Of a stretch of DNA of 64,000 nucleotides, positions 16,953-27,100 are shown piece by piece. Numbering within the stretch: the stretch's first letter is position 1; the number at the start of each line of letters is the position of its first letter. Position numbers and translations under genes: made by a program. The notes below the pieces were generated by a model. It did not search any database. It worked only from the letters and a program-made list of their open reading frames with translations, and had not been told where the DNA came from. The stretch is from Thiocystis minor (GTDB lineage: Bacteria > Pseudomonadota > Gammaproteobacteria > Chromatiales > Chromatiaceae): the NCBI RefSeq assembly GCF_016653465.1, contig NZ_NHSQ01000107.1, positions 1 to 64,000 on the forward strand. The letters are read 5' to 3'.

Positions 16953-18368
16953 TCAGCCGACGTCCAGCTTGTCCACCACATCGAACTCGAACTTGATTTC
17001 TTTCCAGGTTTCCATCGCCGAGGCGAGTTCCGGACTGTGGCGCGCGGCTTCGGTGAGGATCTCGCGGGCATTCTTCTCGATCTCGACACCCTCGTTGCGC
17101 GCCTTGACGCAAGCCTCGGTCGCGACCCGGTTGGCCGCCGCGCCCGCCGCGTTGCCCCAGGGATGACCTTGAGTCCCGCCGCCGAACTGGAGCACCGAGT
17201 CGTCGCCGAAGATGGTCACCAGCGCCGGGATGTGCCACACATGGATACCGCCGGAGGCCACCGCCATCACGCCCGGCATGCCGCCCCAGTCCTGATCGAA
17301 GAAGAGTCCGCGTGCGCGGTCTTCCGGGATGAAGGACTCACGGATGGCGTCCACGAAGCCCAGGGTCGACTGACGGTCGCCTTCGAGCTTGCCCACCACG
17401 GTCCCGGTATGCAGATGGTCGCCGCCCGAGAGACGCAGACACTTGGCCAGCACCCGGAAGTGGATGCCGTGCTTGGGATGCCGGTCGATGACCGCGTGCA
17501 TGGCGCGGTGAATATGCAGCAGCATGCCGTTGTCGCGGCACCAGTTGGCCAGACTGGTATTGGCCGTGAAGCCACCGGTCAGGAAGTCGTGCATGATGAT
17601 GGGCGCGCCGCACGCCTTGGCGAACTCGGCCCGCTTGAACATCTCCTCGCAGGTCGGCGCGGTCACGTTCAGATAGTGTCCCTTGCGCTCGCCGGTCTCG
17701 CGCTGGGCCTTACTGACGGCCTCCGACACGAACTCGAAGCGGTTCTGCCAGCGCATGAAGGGCTGGGAGTTGACGTTCTCGTCGTCCTTGGTGAAATCCA
17801 GACCGCCGCGCAGCATCTCGTAGACGGCACGGCCATAATTCTTGGCGGACAGACCCAGTTTGGGCTTGACCGTGGCGCCCAGGAAGGGTCGGCCATATTT
17901 GTCCATGCGGTCGCGTTCGACCTGGATACCGCTGGGCGGGCCGCCGCAGGTCTTGACGTAGTGCAGCGGGAAGCGGATGTCTTCCAGGCGCAGATGGCGC
18001 ACCGCCTTGAAGCCGAAGACGTTCCCGACCAGCGAGGTCAGCACGTTCACGATCGAGCCTTCCTCGAACAGATCGATGGGATAGGCGATGAAGGCGTAGA
18101 AACTCTCCTTGTCGCCGGGCACATCCTCGATGCGATAGGCGCGACCCTTGTAATAATCCAGGTCGGTGAGCAGGTCGGACCAGACATTGGTCCAGGTTCC
18201 GGTCGAGGACTCCGCCGCCACGGCGGCCGCGGCCTCCTCACGCGGAACATTGGCTTGCGCCGTGATCTTGAAACAGGCCAGCAGATCGGAATCCAATGGC
18301 ACATAGTCCGGGGTCCAATAGGTCAGGGCATAGTCTTTCACGCCCGCGTCGTACGTTTTGATGCTCAT
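16953..18368 (-). CDS. cbbL: RuBisCO large subunit, form IA carboxysomal
   Basis: A 471-residue large subunit that fixes CO2 onto ribulose 1,5-bisphosphate. The activation-site motif [17 protein letters not shown] carries the lysine that is carbamylated and the Mg ligands Asp/Glu. [11 protein letters not shown] holds the other catalytic lysine; loop 6 ([10 protein letters not shown]) and [11 protein letters not shown] are intact. First gene of the carboxysome operon, reading leftwards into cbbS. A GGAG site precedes the ATG. The sequence style is carboxysomal form IAc. Transcription is expected to depend on CbbR. Confidence 0.98.
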   Translation of the reverse strand: MSIKTYDAGVKDYALTYWTPDYVPLDSDLLACFKITAQANVPREEAAAAVAAESSTGTWTNVWSDLLTDLDYYKGRAYRIEDVPGDKESFYAFIAYPIDLFEEGSIVNVLTSLVGNVFGFKAVRHLRLEDIRFPLHYVKTCGGPPSGIQVERDRMDKYGRPFLGATVKPKLGLSAKNYGRAVYEMLRGGLDFTKDDENVNSQPFMRWQNRFEFVSEAVSKAQRETGERKGHYLNVTAPTCEEMFKRAEFAKACGAPIIMHDFLTGGFTANTSLANWCRDNGMLLHIHRAMHAVIDRHPKHGIHFRVLAKCLRLSGGDHLHTGTVVGKLEGDRQSTLGFVDAIRESFIPEDRARGLFFDQDWGGMPGVMAVASGGIHVWHIPALVTIFGDDSVLQFGGGTQGHPWGNAAGAAANRVATEACVKARNEGVEIEKNAREILTEAARHSPELASAMETWKEIKFEFDVVDKLDVG

Positions 18369-18384
18369 GATTTACTCCGTTCAA

Positions 18385-18480
18385 TGGGTGCGGCCTGAAT
18401 TGAAGCGAAAGATAAATATGTCGAGCAGCGAGATCCAATCAATATAAGGAATATGTTTCATCGACGATTGTCGATGATTG
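18385..18480 (-). promoter_or_regulatory. Promoter/operator region of the carboxysome operon
   Basis: Reading on the minus strand, the AT-rich stretch TTATATTGATTGG, then about 18 bases, then TATTTA could be a sigma70-type pair. Just upstream, CATCGAC-AATC-GTCGATG is a perfect 7-base inverted repeat at 18459-18476, embedded in a TCA...TGA context like LysR-type T-N-A sites. This is the obvious candidate for CbbR binding, but the match is by eye. Confidence 0.4.
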
Positions 18481-18522
18481 ATGCGTGGGAGGTGACGAGC
18501 GGGCGAGGCATGGCGATCAGAG

Positions 18523-18697
18523 CAGTCAGCCGCCAGCGATCAGCTTCCAGCCATTGTGTTGCGGAGGTTTGCGCTTCTTGCGTCACCCGGCGGGTGAGCC
18601 TCGGCAGACCTCGCTCAGTCGCCAAGTCGCTGATTCCCAAAAGCTGGCGACTGGAGGCTGGAGGCTGGAGGCTGGAGGCTGACCGCTCTTTTTGATG
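18523..18697. repeat. Short element with heptamer inverted ends, copy A
   Basis: About 175 bases starting CAGTCAGCCGCCAGCG and ending in four tandem GGAGGCT heptamers then GACCGCTC. The two ends are inverted repeats of each other (GAGC.GTCAGCC type). It is related along its length to 20462-20628 in the same orientation. It has no coding capacity, so it resembles a non-autonomous miniature element. It lies between the cbbL promoter and the end of the Nudix gene. Confidence 0.65.
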
Positions 18698-18710
18698 AAA
18701 GCGACGAGGG

Positions 18711-19277
18711 TCAGGCGACGTTGGCGGGATTGCGCAGCCGGCGGGTCTTCTCGACCATCCGATGGGTAGACAGATTGTTGTTGAAGCGCGAGACCTGGGT
18801 CAGCGGCACCCAGAGGATCTCATGGGATTCGTCGTTGCCGGGAATCTCCAGGTCGTCGTCCATCTCCACCAGGAAGCGGATATCGACGTGTTCGTGCCGC
18901 GGGCCGCGTTCGCTGACTGGAATGACGTGGATATCCACATCAAACACCGCGCTGTTCACGAGTCGCACATGCGAGGGATCCAGGCCGGTCTCCTCCGACG
19001 TCTCGCGCAGTGCCACCCGCAGGATGTCCGCGTCGCCGTCGGCATGGCCGCCAGGCTGAAACCACTGGTCGTGTTTGCGGTGGTGCAGCAGCAGGATCCG
19101 CTCCCGATCCGGGCTGACGACCCAGGCCGAGCCGGTGACATGACCGGGCCAGAGGTCACAATCGAAGCAGTTCTCGTGGCGCTCGATGAAGTCCAGCGCA
19201 CGGTTCACATGGGCCGCCTCCTCCATGAACGGAGTTCGGTGGCGGTGCAGCAGGCTCAACAAATCGCGGCGATGCAT
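18711..19277 (-). CDS. Nudix hydrolase in the carboxysome cluster
   Basis: A 188-residue Nudix protein. The Nudix box reads GGHADGDADILRVALRETSEETGL at residues about 106-129; the canonical first Glu is Asp here, a variation seen in the subfamily with the GGHxDGD start. The remaining REXXEEXGX part, which binds metal, is intact. Substrate cannot be told; ADP-ribose-like or nucleotide diphosphates are possible. The ATG at 19277 gives the family start; a longer frame would run into a repeat. It lies between csoS1D and cbbL on the same strand. Confidence 0.82.
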   Translation of the reverse strand: MHRRDLLSLLHRHRTPFMEEAAHVNRALDFIERHENCFDCDLWPGHVTGSAWVVSPDRERILLLHHRKHDQWFQPGGHADGDADILRVALRETSEETGLDPSHVRLVNSAVFDVDIHVIPVSERGPRHEHVDIRFLVEMDDDLEIPGNDESHEILWVPLTQVSRFNNNLSTHRMVEKTRRLRNPANVA

Positions 19278-19526
19278 GGGCTGTTGGTCGGTGATGATTG
19301 GGATGAGGGTAGTACAGCGGCGCTTCAGTTTTGGCAACCTCGTGCTTCGCTGCTCAAGTTCCGAGACCGAAGCCTCCTCGTTGTCGTTGTCGTAATCGAA
19401 TATTCGCCATATCGAGACCGCGATCACGACAACGACAACGACCTGAGACGGTTACGATGAATGTCTTAACTGAAGATGGCGCCGGACGCAGGCAAATCAA
19501 AGCCGATGCACTCAGGCCGCCAGGCA
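19278..19526. other. Intergenic stretch containing a repeat hairpin
   Basis: No gene seen. The middle (19344-19451) is one copy of the hexamer-hairpin repeat described separately. The stretch lies between the stop of csoS1D (19527) and the start of the Nudix gene (19277), so the two genes may not share a transcript. Confidence 0.5.
19344..19451. repeat. Hexamer-hairpin repeat, copy 1
   Basis: The sequence begins GCTTCGCTGCTCAA, carries two TTGTCG hexamers, a central TAATCGAATATTCGCCAT, then an arm of CGACAACGACAACGAC, and ends GAGACGG. It matches 60686-60805 closely, except that the other copy has six TTGTCG units. Arms pair into a hairpin. The variable hexamer number makes it a minisatellite-like element. 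Confidence 0.75.
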
Positions 19527-20141
19527 TCAGACGCCGGACAGGCTCTCGACGGCGGCAACGGCGGCCGCTGCGGCCTCGTTCACATCGCCCTCGGTGCCCG
19601 AGAGCGTGAGCCGCCCGAAGGCGCCGACGGCGCGCACGTCGATGATGGTGATATTCGCGGCCTTCTCGGCCTGATTGGCGGCATAGATGACATAGCCCGC
19701 CGGCTCGGTTTCCAGGATGAACATGCTCTGACCGGGCAGGATCATGGAGCCGCGGCGGCTCTGGCGATTGATCAGGACCGTGTGGTCCGGCGTGATGGCG
19801 CGAATGATCTCCTTCCAGGCGACCTGGCACTTCTGGCGGTCCTCCACGCGGGCGTTCATGTGCGACAGCAGGATGCGGCCCGCTTCCAGCACATTGCTCT
19901 GGTCGCGCTGATGGATCACCATCGACCCGAAATTGCGCTCGACCACCTGCTGCGCCAGATGCACGCGCGCCGCTTTCAGCGCCGTGTCCGTGAGGCGGTG
20001 CACCGCCATGCCGGGGGCGACTTCCACCCAGAGGCAGGCATCGCCCGGAATCGGCAGGAAGCCCTGGGAGACCGTGGCCATGTACTCGGCCAGTTGCGGC
20101 TGAAGCGAGTCAATGAAGACGTAAGTCCTGAGTTTGATCAT
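19527..20141 (-). CDS. csoS1D: CsoS1D tandem-BMC carboxysome shell protein
   Basis: A 204-residue protein with two BMC domains that forms pseudohexameric trimers with a large gated pore. The N-terminal domain covers about 1-100 ([20 protein letters not shown] at the start), and the second domain covers about 105-204 with [20 protein letters not shown] and then [20 protein letters not shown]. It lacks the longer N-terminal extension of the cyanobacterial form. The ATG at 20141 was chosen over a longer frame with non-BMC residues. It is upstream of cbbL here, on the same strand, not downstream of the cso operon as in some relatives. Confidence 0.88.
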   Translation of the reverse strand: MIKLRTYVFIDSLQPQLAEYMATVSQGFLPIPGDACLWVEVAPGMAVHRLTDTALKAARVHLAQQVVERNFGSMVIHQRDQSNVLEAGRILLSHMNARVEDRQKCQVAWKEIIRAITPDHTVLINRQSRRGSMILPGQSMFILETEPAGYVIYAANQAEKAANITIIDVRAVGAFGRLTLSGTEGDVNEAAAAAVAAVESLSGV

Positions 20142-20628
20142 AAAGTGACAGCGCCGAGACGGGTGGCTCCGCGGTGCGGGCGGAGGACGGGGATGACCAA
20201 GCGATTGTACAGGGAGGAAATCGCGGTTGTCGCAAGCTGGCTTCCCGATTCCGAGACCACCGTCCAGGATCCCTCCCGGACGGACACGGCCTGGCGGCGC
20301 TGTGCCTGTCATCAACTGGTCAAGATTCGACCGGCATGCGCGGATGTCAGCGATGGCGGGGCGAGCAGGCTACTCTACAGAGGTTATCCACAGATCTGAT
20401 CACAGAAATTGTGCATATTTCAACCGCCTCGGCAGCGTGACTTCGTTGATCCCAAAGAGCACAGTCAGCCGTCAGCGACCAGCCTCCAGCCTCCAGCCGT
20501 TGTTTTGCAAAGGTTTTCGCTGATCGAAGCCTTCCCCCGCTGTGCGGATCCCAGCAAGCGAGGCACGATGGCCAAGTGTTTGATTCAAAAAGCTGGCCGC
20601 TGAAGGCTGGAAGCTGACAGCTCTTTCA
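20142..20628. other. Intergenic stretch before csoS1D, with element copy B
   Basis: No convincing gene in 487 bases. The right part holds the short element at 20462-20628. The left part includes TTATCCACAG at about 20384-20393, which resembles half of a DnaA-box-like sequence, but a single site is not meaningful. The csoS1D promoter should lie here. Confidence 0.5.
20462..20628. repeat. Short element with heptamer inverted ends, copy B
   Basis: About 167 bases starting CAGTCAGCCGTCAGCG and ending AAGCTGACAGCTCTTTC. Ends are inverted repeats built of heptamers (CCAGCCT / GGCTGAA). It aligns in direct orientation with 18523-18697. Its right edge touches the stop codon of the small-subunit-like gene, so it may carry that gene's terminator. 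Confidence 0.65.
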
Positions 20629-20946
20629 TTAATGCGGGCGGTGCACGGTCACGGAGAGCTTACTGTGCCAACCGACATTCTCGACATTGAGACGGATGTG
20701 ATGATCGGCATGCGCGCGTCGGCAGCTTTCGATCGAGTCGTAGACCGCGTCCAGGTTACCGTTGTAGCAACTGGGTTGTTCCCAGAGCCTCCAGGCACTA
20801 AATCTGGGCGCGATCGCGGCGGCGTGCTCGATACAGATGAAACATCCCTGATGGAGACACTGGCCGAGTTGCATGAGGATCCGCTCTTCCGCCGGAAAGG
20901 GGCGGTTGGCGAGCGTCCGTTTCGTGGTCTGAGCTAAAGCCTGCAT
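20629..20946 (-). CDS. Stand-alone RuBisCO small-subunit-like (SSUL) protein
   Basis: A 105-residue protein with clear likeness to the cbbS product of this same window. Here SIESCRRAHADHHIRL matches [16 protein letters not shown] of CbbS, EERILMQLGQCLHQG matches [15 protein letters not shown], and the end HSKLSVTVHRP matches the final CbbS strand. It lacks the N-terminal arm of CbbS and its long loop, which is the layout of the SSUL modules in cyanobacterial CcmM and RuBisCO activase. GTGAGG precedes the ATG. It lies between bicA and csoS1D, so a role in binding or organising RuBisCO is likely but inferred. Confidence 0.8.
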   Translation of the reverse strand: MQALAQTTKRTLANRPFPAEERILMQLGQCLHQGCFICIEHAAAIAPRFSAWRLWEQPSCYNGNLDAVYDSIESCRRAHADHHIRLNVENVGWHSKLSVTVHRPH

Positions 20947-21166
20947 TTGGTTGCCTCACGGGTTTGGTGATTAGGGCCAGGAAGCCAGATCGAATCGAGC
21001 GCAACTGCTCGTGGGCTCCCGTCGTCGAGGCCAGAATAGTTCTTGAGCCTTTAACTGGGAAATTGGGATTGACCGCAGGCGGCATCGATCAGGGTCGATA
21101 GGGGGAGATCGGCGGCATGACGCTCGCGGAGTTCCCCGCCGAATCACGGGACGATGGCGAGGCCAA

Positions 21167-22852
21167 TCAGGCCTCCGCAACGTGCGCCACGAGAGAATCA
21201 CGCCCGTCGTCTCTCAACAGGGCTTCCGCCTGATCGAGCGCCTCCTGCTTGGTCGCGACCAACCGCCCGGCGGGGAGCGCGGCCGTGATCCCGAGCCGCT
21301 CCAGCCGCTTGAGAACATCCCCCTCCGCGCCCGCGATCCACACCTCCCGGCCGGCGGCGAGGTCTTCCAGGATGATCTTTTCCAGCGCCAGCGAGGACGA
21401 GACGCCCAAAACCGGCACATCCGTAAAGTCCATGATCAGCACCGCGTGGTCTGCCAGGACCGCATGCTGGCGCGAGATCGCCTTGGCGAGCCCGAAGATG
21501 AGCGGCCCGCCCAGCGAAAACAGCAGAATCCGTCCGTTGGAACGCTCCAATACCGACTGCTCGTCGAGCGTCAGGCCATCCGCCGTACCAGGTTCCCGAA
21601 TCGCCCGCACCGCTTGACTCTGGAGCTTGCAGAGACGATCGATGGTGAGGACGTTGGCCACGAAGACCCCGAGTGCCACGGCCCAGATGAGATCCACGAA
21701 GACCGTGAGTCCGATCACCCCGTACATGATCATGGCGGCACGCAGCGAGACCCGATGCGCCCGCTTGAGGAACGACCAGTCGACGATATCCAGACCGACC
21801 TTGAGCGCGATGCCCGCCAGGACCGCGAGCGGGATCTGGGCCGTGAGACCGGCCGCCCAGAGCACCACGACCAGCAGGATCGATGCACGCACCAGCCCCG
21901 ACAGCGCGCTGCGCGCGCCCGATTGAATATTGACCACGGTCCCCATGGTGGCGCCAGCGCCCGGAATCCCGCCGAAGAGTCCCGAGGCGATGTTGCCGAT
22001 ACCTTGCCCGACCAGCTCCTTGTTGGAGTCGATCTCCTTGCGCGTGAGGCTCTCCGCGATCACCGCGGTGAGCAGGGCGTCGATGCTGCCCACCACCGCA
22101 AGGACCAGAGCCTCGGTCACCATGAGACGCCACTGATCCAGGCTGAAAACCGGAATCTGCAGCGAAGGCAGGCCGGCGGCAATCTCTCCGATACGCCGGA
22201 TCTCCAGGTGGCTGAAGAAGAAAATAGATACCAGGGTTCCCAGGATCAGGGCGAGCAACTGAGGCGGAAAATAGTGTTTGAGACGGCTCGGAAAAAACAG
22301 GATCAGCGCCATGGTCATGACCGCGAGTCCCACCTCGGCCGGGGCGATCGCGGCGAGCAACTCGGGCAGGGATTGGAGCGTGCCCAAGACCCCACCGGGC
22401 GGGGTGGCATGCCCGAGGAAGGGGCCGATCTGGAGGATCACGAGGATGAGACCGATACCGGTCATGAAGCCCGAGATGACCGTATAGGGCATGAGCGTCA
22501 CGTATTTTCCCAGTTTCAGCGCGCCGAGCAGAATCTGGAAGACGCCCGCCAGCATGACGACGGTGAAGGCCATCGCCATGCCATTCTCAGGGTTCGCCGC
22601 GATCAGGTGTGCGATGATGGCCGTCATCACCACCGTCATGGGACCGGTGGGCTCGGAGATCAGGGTTGGCGTTCCGCCGAACAGGGCGGCGAACAGACCG
22701 ACCAGCACGGCCCCGTAGAGACCGGCCGCGGGCCCCGCGCCGGAGGCGACACCGAAGGCCAGGGCCATCGGCAGGGCGACGACGGCGGCGGTCACGCCGC
22801 CGAAGACGTCGCCTCGCAGATTGTCGAAGCGGATTTCGTTGAGTATGCGCAT
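21167..22852 (-). CDS. bicA: BicA-type SulP sodium-dependent bicarbonate transporter
   Basis: About 561 residues, SulP family: 14 membrane segments (to about 420) and a C-terminal STAS domain (about 440-545). It is close to cyanobacterial BicA over long stretches, such as TLISEPTGPMTVV, NSKELVGQGIGN-like DSNKELVGQGIGNIASGLFG, and AGATMGTVVNIQSGARSALS. The Asp and Thr of the IDALLT segment (Asp near residue 257), which help bind Na+/HCO3- in BicA, are present. It imports bicarbonate at the inner membrane to feed the carboxysome. The start ATG at 22852 fits an AAGGG site better than ATG 22858. Confidence 0.88.
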   Translation of the reverse strand: MRILNEIRFDNLRGDVFGGVTAAVVALPMALAFGVASGAGPAAGLYGAVLVGLFAALFGGTPTLISEPTGPMTVVMTAIIAHLIAANPENGMAMAFTVVMLAGVFQILLGALKLGKYVTLMPYTVISGFMTGIGLILVILQIGPFLGHATPPGGVLGTLQSLPELLAAIAPAEVGLAVMTMALILFFPSRLKHYFPPQLLALILGTLVSIFFFSHLEIRRIGEIAAGLPSLQIPVFSLDQWRLMVTEALVLAVVGSIDALLTAVIAESLTRKEIDSNKELVGQGIGNIASGLFGGIPGAGATMGTVVNIQSGARSALSGLVRASILLVVVLWAAGLTAQIPLAVLAGIALKVGLDIVDWSFLKRAHRVSLRAAMIMYGVIGLTVFVDLIWAVALGVFVANVLTIDRLCKLQSQAVRAIREPGTADGLTLDEQSVLERSNGRILLFSLGGPLIFGLAKAISRQHAVLADHAVLIMDFTDVPVLGVSSSLALEKIILEDLAAGREVWIAGAEGDVLKRLERLGITAALPAGRLVATKQEALDQAEALLRDDGRDSLVAHVAEA

Positions 22853-22927
22853 GGCCATGGCCCTTTTGGCGAATTGACGACGCCTTATTTAAGGGACTCC
22901 AGTCCATCGATACAAAATGATATTTAT

Positions 22928-22944
22928 GATCGATTCAATCGATC
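22928..22944. promoter_or_regulatory. Perfect palindrome upstream of bicA
   Basis: GATCGAT-TCA-ATCGATC, a 7-base perfect inverted repeat about 70 bases upstream of the bicA start. Position and symmetry suit a regulator site for bicA, possibly CbbR or another LysR-type protein. No independent support. Confidence 0.35.
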
Positions 22945-23074
22945 AGAGTCGATGGATGGGACTTCGAGCGGGCAGCGCTGCGAGCGGCATTGACCCGAGC
23001 CCGGCGCCAATGGCAGGGTGTGTGGAACGATGGCCCGCTCAAACATCCAGCACCCTCGTCGCGACCTACGTCAG

Positions 23075-23093
23075 CCCAGGGCAACGCCCTGGG
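23075..23093. terminator. GC-rich hairpin downstream of the displaced radA end
   Basis: CCCAGGGC-AAC-GCCCTGGG forms a perfect 8-base stem with a 3-base loop. It lies 107 bases beyond the stop of the displaced radA fragment, on the side where radA transcription would end. No T run is seen, so a terminator function is only likely by place. Confidence 0.35.
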
Positions 23094-23199
23094 ATGGGAT
23101 CACATTCCCCATCCATTTCACGCCATGAAGGGGTGATTCAAACCAGGATTCTGGAAACCTTGACCAAGCCTTCGCCCGCCATCCTTCACTTCACCCGCT

Positions 23200-24020
<821 letters not shown>

Positions 24021-24101
24021 GTGATGGATTGTTCCTGATCAAGAAGGTACCTTTCCGCGTCGCTTGTACGGATCAATCAGTGCATCCAAAAGGAACGTGC
24101 C

Positions 24102-27100
24102 ATGAAAGGCTTCAATGTCTCCATCCTGAACGAGATCGCCAACAACCTGCGGGAGCGGTACGAGTACGACAACGGCTTTCCCATTCTCAAGGAATTGATT
24201 CAGAACGCGGATGACGCAGTCGCCAGCGCCCTGGTCTTCGGTCGGCACGCGGGTTTTGCGGACGCCGGTCATCCCCTGCTGATCGGGGCGGGGCTGTGGG
24301 TGTGGAACGATGGCCCGCTCAAACCGGGCGACCTGGATAATCTGGCCTCGTTCGGCATCAACAGCAAAGCCGGTGACGCCACGACCATCGGCAAGTTCGG
24401 CCTCGGCATGAAGAGCGTCTTCCATCTGTGCGAGGCGTTTTTCTATCTGGCCTGGGACGGCGAAATCCTGAATCGCGACAGTCTGTCGCCCTGGACGCTG
24501 GAGTTTCACCCGGATTGGGATGTCGTCGATGCCGCCGACTGGCAACGACTGCAAGATCTGGCGCAGCAGATTGCCACCGGTCGCGCGAGCGGCGAGCGCC
24601 ACTGGTTTCTGCTCTGGCTGCCGCTGCGCCGTCAAGCCCATCTGCAAAACGAGCGAGGCGCCACGGGCGCCATCATGCAACGCTTTCCGGGCGATCCGCC
24701 ACATCCCGATCTGGACTTTCTGGAACAGGGCGATCTGCCGTTACAGTGCGCCGACATCCTGCCCCTGTTGCGGCATCTGGAACGGATCGAATACTGCCAG
24801 CAGACACCGACGCAACCGACGTTTACGGTCGTGCTCGACGCGGGTGACCGTCTGGCGCATGACCAGCCAGCCGGCAAGACCGGCGAGACACAGGGCCGCG
24901 TCACTGTGTCGCCTGACCGTGCCTTGACCTTTACGGGTTTCCAGCAGCAGCGGACAGATTCTGAATTCGGTCAACTCAAGGAGCATAGAATCTGGCCGCG
25001 CAGCTTTTATCGGGATGAATCATGCCACGAACGACCCACCGAGGATAAAGCTCGCCCCGAAGCCGCCGTGTTATTCGCCCGAGCAACGGACGACAGCCGG
25101 TTCAGTCTGCGCTGGGCGGTCTTTCTGCCGCTCTACAAGGGCGAGGAACAGAGTCGCATCGATGGCGGTTGGCATTACCGCATCACGTTGCATGGTCAAT
25201 TCTTCGTGGATTCAGGCCGACGCGGCGTTCATGGCTTCGATTCGCTGCACAAAACTCCGCCCCCGATTGACGCGGAGCTTGATGACGCCACCCTGCGCCT
25301 TGCCTGGAATGCGCATCTGGCGCAACAGGTGCTGGCGCCGCTGGTATTGCCCGCGCTGGCGCGGTTTGTCCAAGCCGAACCACTCGACGATGCCGCTTGC
25401 CGACACCTGACCGCCGCGCTGCAAGCCACGCAGTTTTTTCAGCGTTTCCAGAAATTCCTTTGTAAAAACGAAGCCTGGTGCCGGATTCTGAGGCCGGATG
25501 GTCCGGCATGGGAGTTGGTCAGTGGAGCGGATCGAGCGCATCTGCGGCCATTTCCTGCGCCGTCAAAAGCCGATCCTCAATGGCCCTGGCAGGTCTTTCC
25601 CCGGTTGTCGGGTCACCGCTGGCTGCTGTTCGATCAAGCCGCTCCCGCTTTGCTCGACCAGACCCGGCAATGGCTGGCACCTGAACTGGAACAACTGCTC
25701 GCCGAGGTCCCCGGGATTTTTTCCGATGGCCCCCGGATGGAGTATCTGGCCGAGTTTCTGGAGTCCAGCGCACGGCCGTTTCTGAACATGGAGTCGTTGC
25801 AACGGCGTCTGGTCGAACTGTTACGCGCTGGTTTCATAGCCGCTGATGCATCAGTCAGAACGACGCCAGAATTGGCCGATAAAGTGCGTCGGCTAATCGC
25901 TCTCCTTGAGCCTCGGCACCGCCTCGATCTCACGACGGAATTGCCAGAAACCACTTGGCACGCCCTTTGGTTCATCGGCGCGCCCATTCTCTTGGTACCG
26001 AAGCTCGTCTCCAAGAAAGGATCGGCACGATCACTCGACTCTGGGGTTGCTGTCCCCACGGATGACACCCTTCGGGAATGGTTGAGCGTCATCGATCAGC
26101 ATTTATCGGACTTTCCTGATCAGACCCAGGATAAGTTGCTCGGCGCATCAAAAATCTTATTGAAAACGCTAGATCCTTCACGTCGCGGACAATTCTTTCA
26201 GAAGAATCTGACACTTCGGGTCATCGCCATGCGGGATGCTCGCACCAAGCGCACTCGTCCGGCGTCACCCGTCGAGATCTTCAAGATTCACGATGCGGGA
26301 TGTCTTTTTGGCTTGTTGATGGATTCCGCAACCGCACAACTGGGACTCACGCCCTTGCTGGCCGCTGTCCTACCGGAACATTCGATTGGGTTGGTGGACG
26401 CCGAGACCTATAAGGAGCTTTTCCCAGGGAAGCCAGTGCCCGCCAAGGCGAATGATGCCCAGGCTTGCCTGATGGCCATCGCACGGGATCAAACCGGGCG
26501 CCTGGGCGGCATCCCGGAACGCCGCGCCCTGCTGGAGAAGGCGAGCGATCCCGGAACGGATACCAGTGCCCGGCGCGGATTGCGCTATTTGCTACACGGT
26601 AACGCCAGTCATCGCCACGATGATCAGGCGACGCTCTGGATTCCCGGACAAAAGCAGCACCCTGCATGGCCGAAGCTATGGCGAGACCTCCATGGAGAAG
26701 ATCAATGGAACGTCCTCGACAGGGATCTCGTGGGCTGTCTTCCAAGTAGTCGCTGGCCCCATCTTGGTATCGAGGAAATCGAAGCCGATAACCTGATTCG
26801 GAAGTTACAGCCATCCAATCAAGGCATTCGCAATATCGCTGCCTTCGATCCCGAGGATTGCGAGGAAATTCTCTCCAAAATTCACGATCAAGATCTCTGG
26901 CAACGTCTGCCGCTGCATACCACGGTCGGAGACAACAGCAAGCCTGTTTCGGTCTGTAGCAAGCGCGTCTATCTCGCACCAAAGGATTTCGACCCAAGCG
27001 ATCCGCTCATCCGCGAGGCAACGCTGATCCGCCGCAGCGACCATCCGTCGGTCGCCGACAAGCAGCGGAAATGGCTCAGGCCGCTCGATGACCGCGCCCG

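Larger units (their letters stand above)
22853..23199. other. Gene-free stretch between bicA and the displaced radA end
   Basis: No convincing gene. It holds a perfect palindrome (22928-22944), a 25-base exact match to the giant ATPase gene (23020-23044) and a GC-rich hairpin (23075-23093). The bicA promoter should be at the left end. Since it lies left of the displaced radA 3' end, it should be the original downstream flank of radA. Confidence 0.5.

Noticed and set aside
20384-20393. TTATCCACAG as an origin or DnaA box
   Set aside because: A single site with no cluster, no dnaA and no AT-rich unwinding region; chance occurrence is likely.
21182-22993. 603-residue open frame on the plus strand opposite bicA
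   Set aside because: Antisense shadow of a clear BicA-type gene; composition is extremely rich in Asp, Arg, Glu, Gln and His, as expected for the complement of membrane-protein codons.
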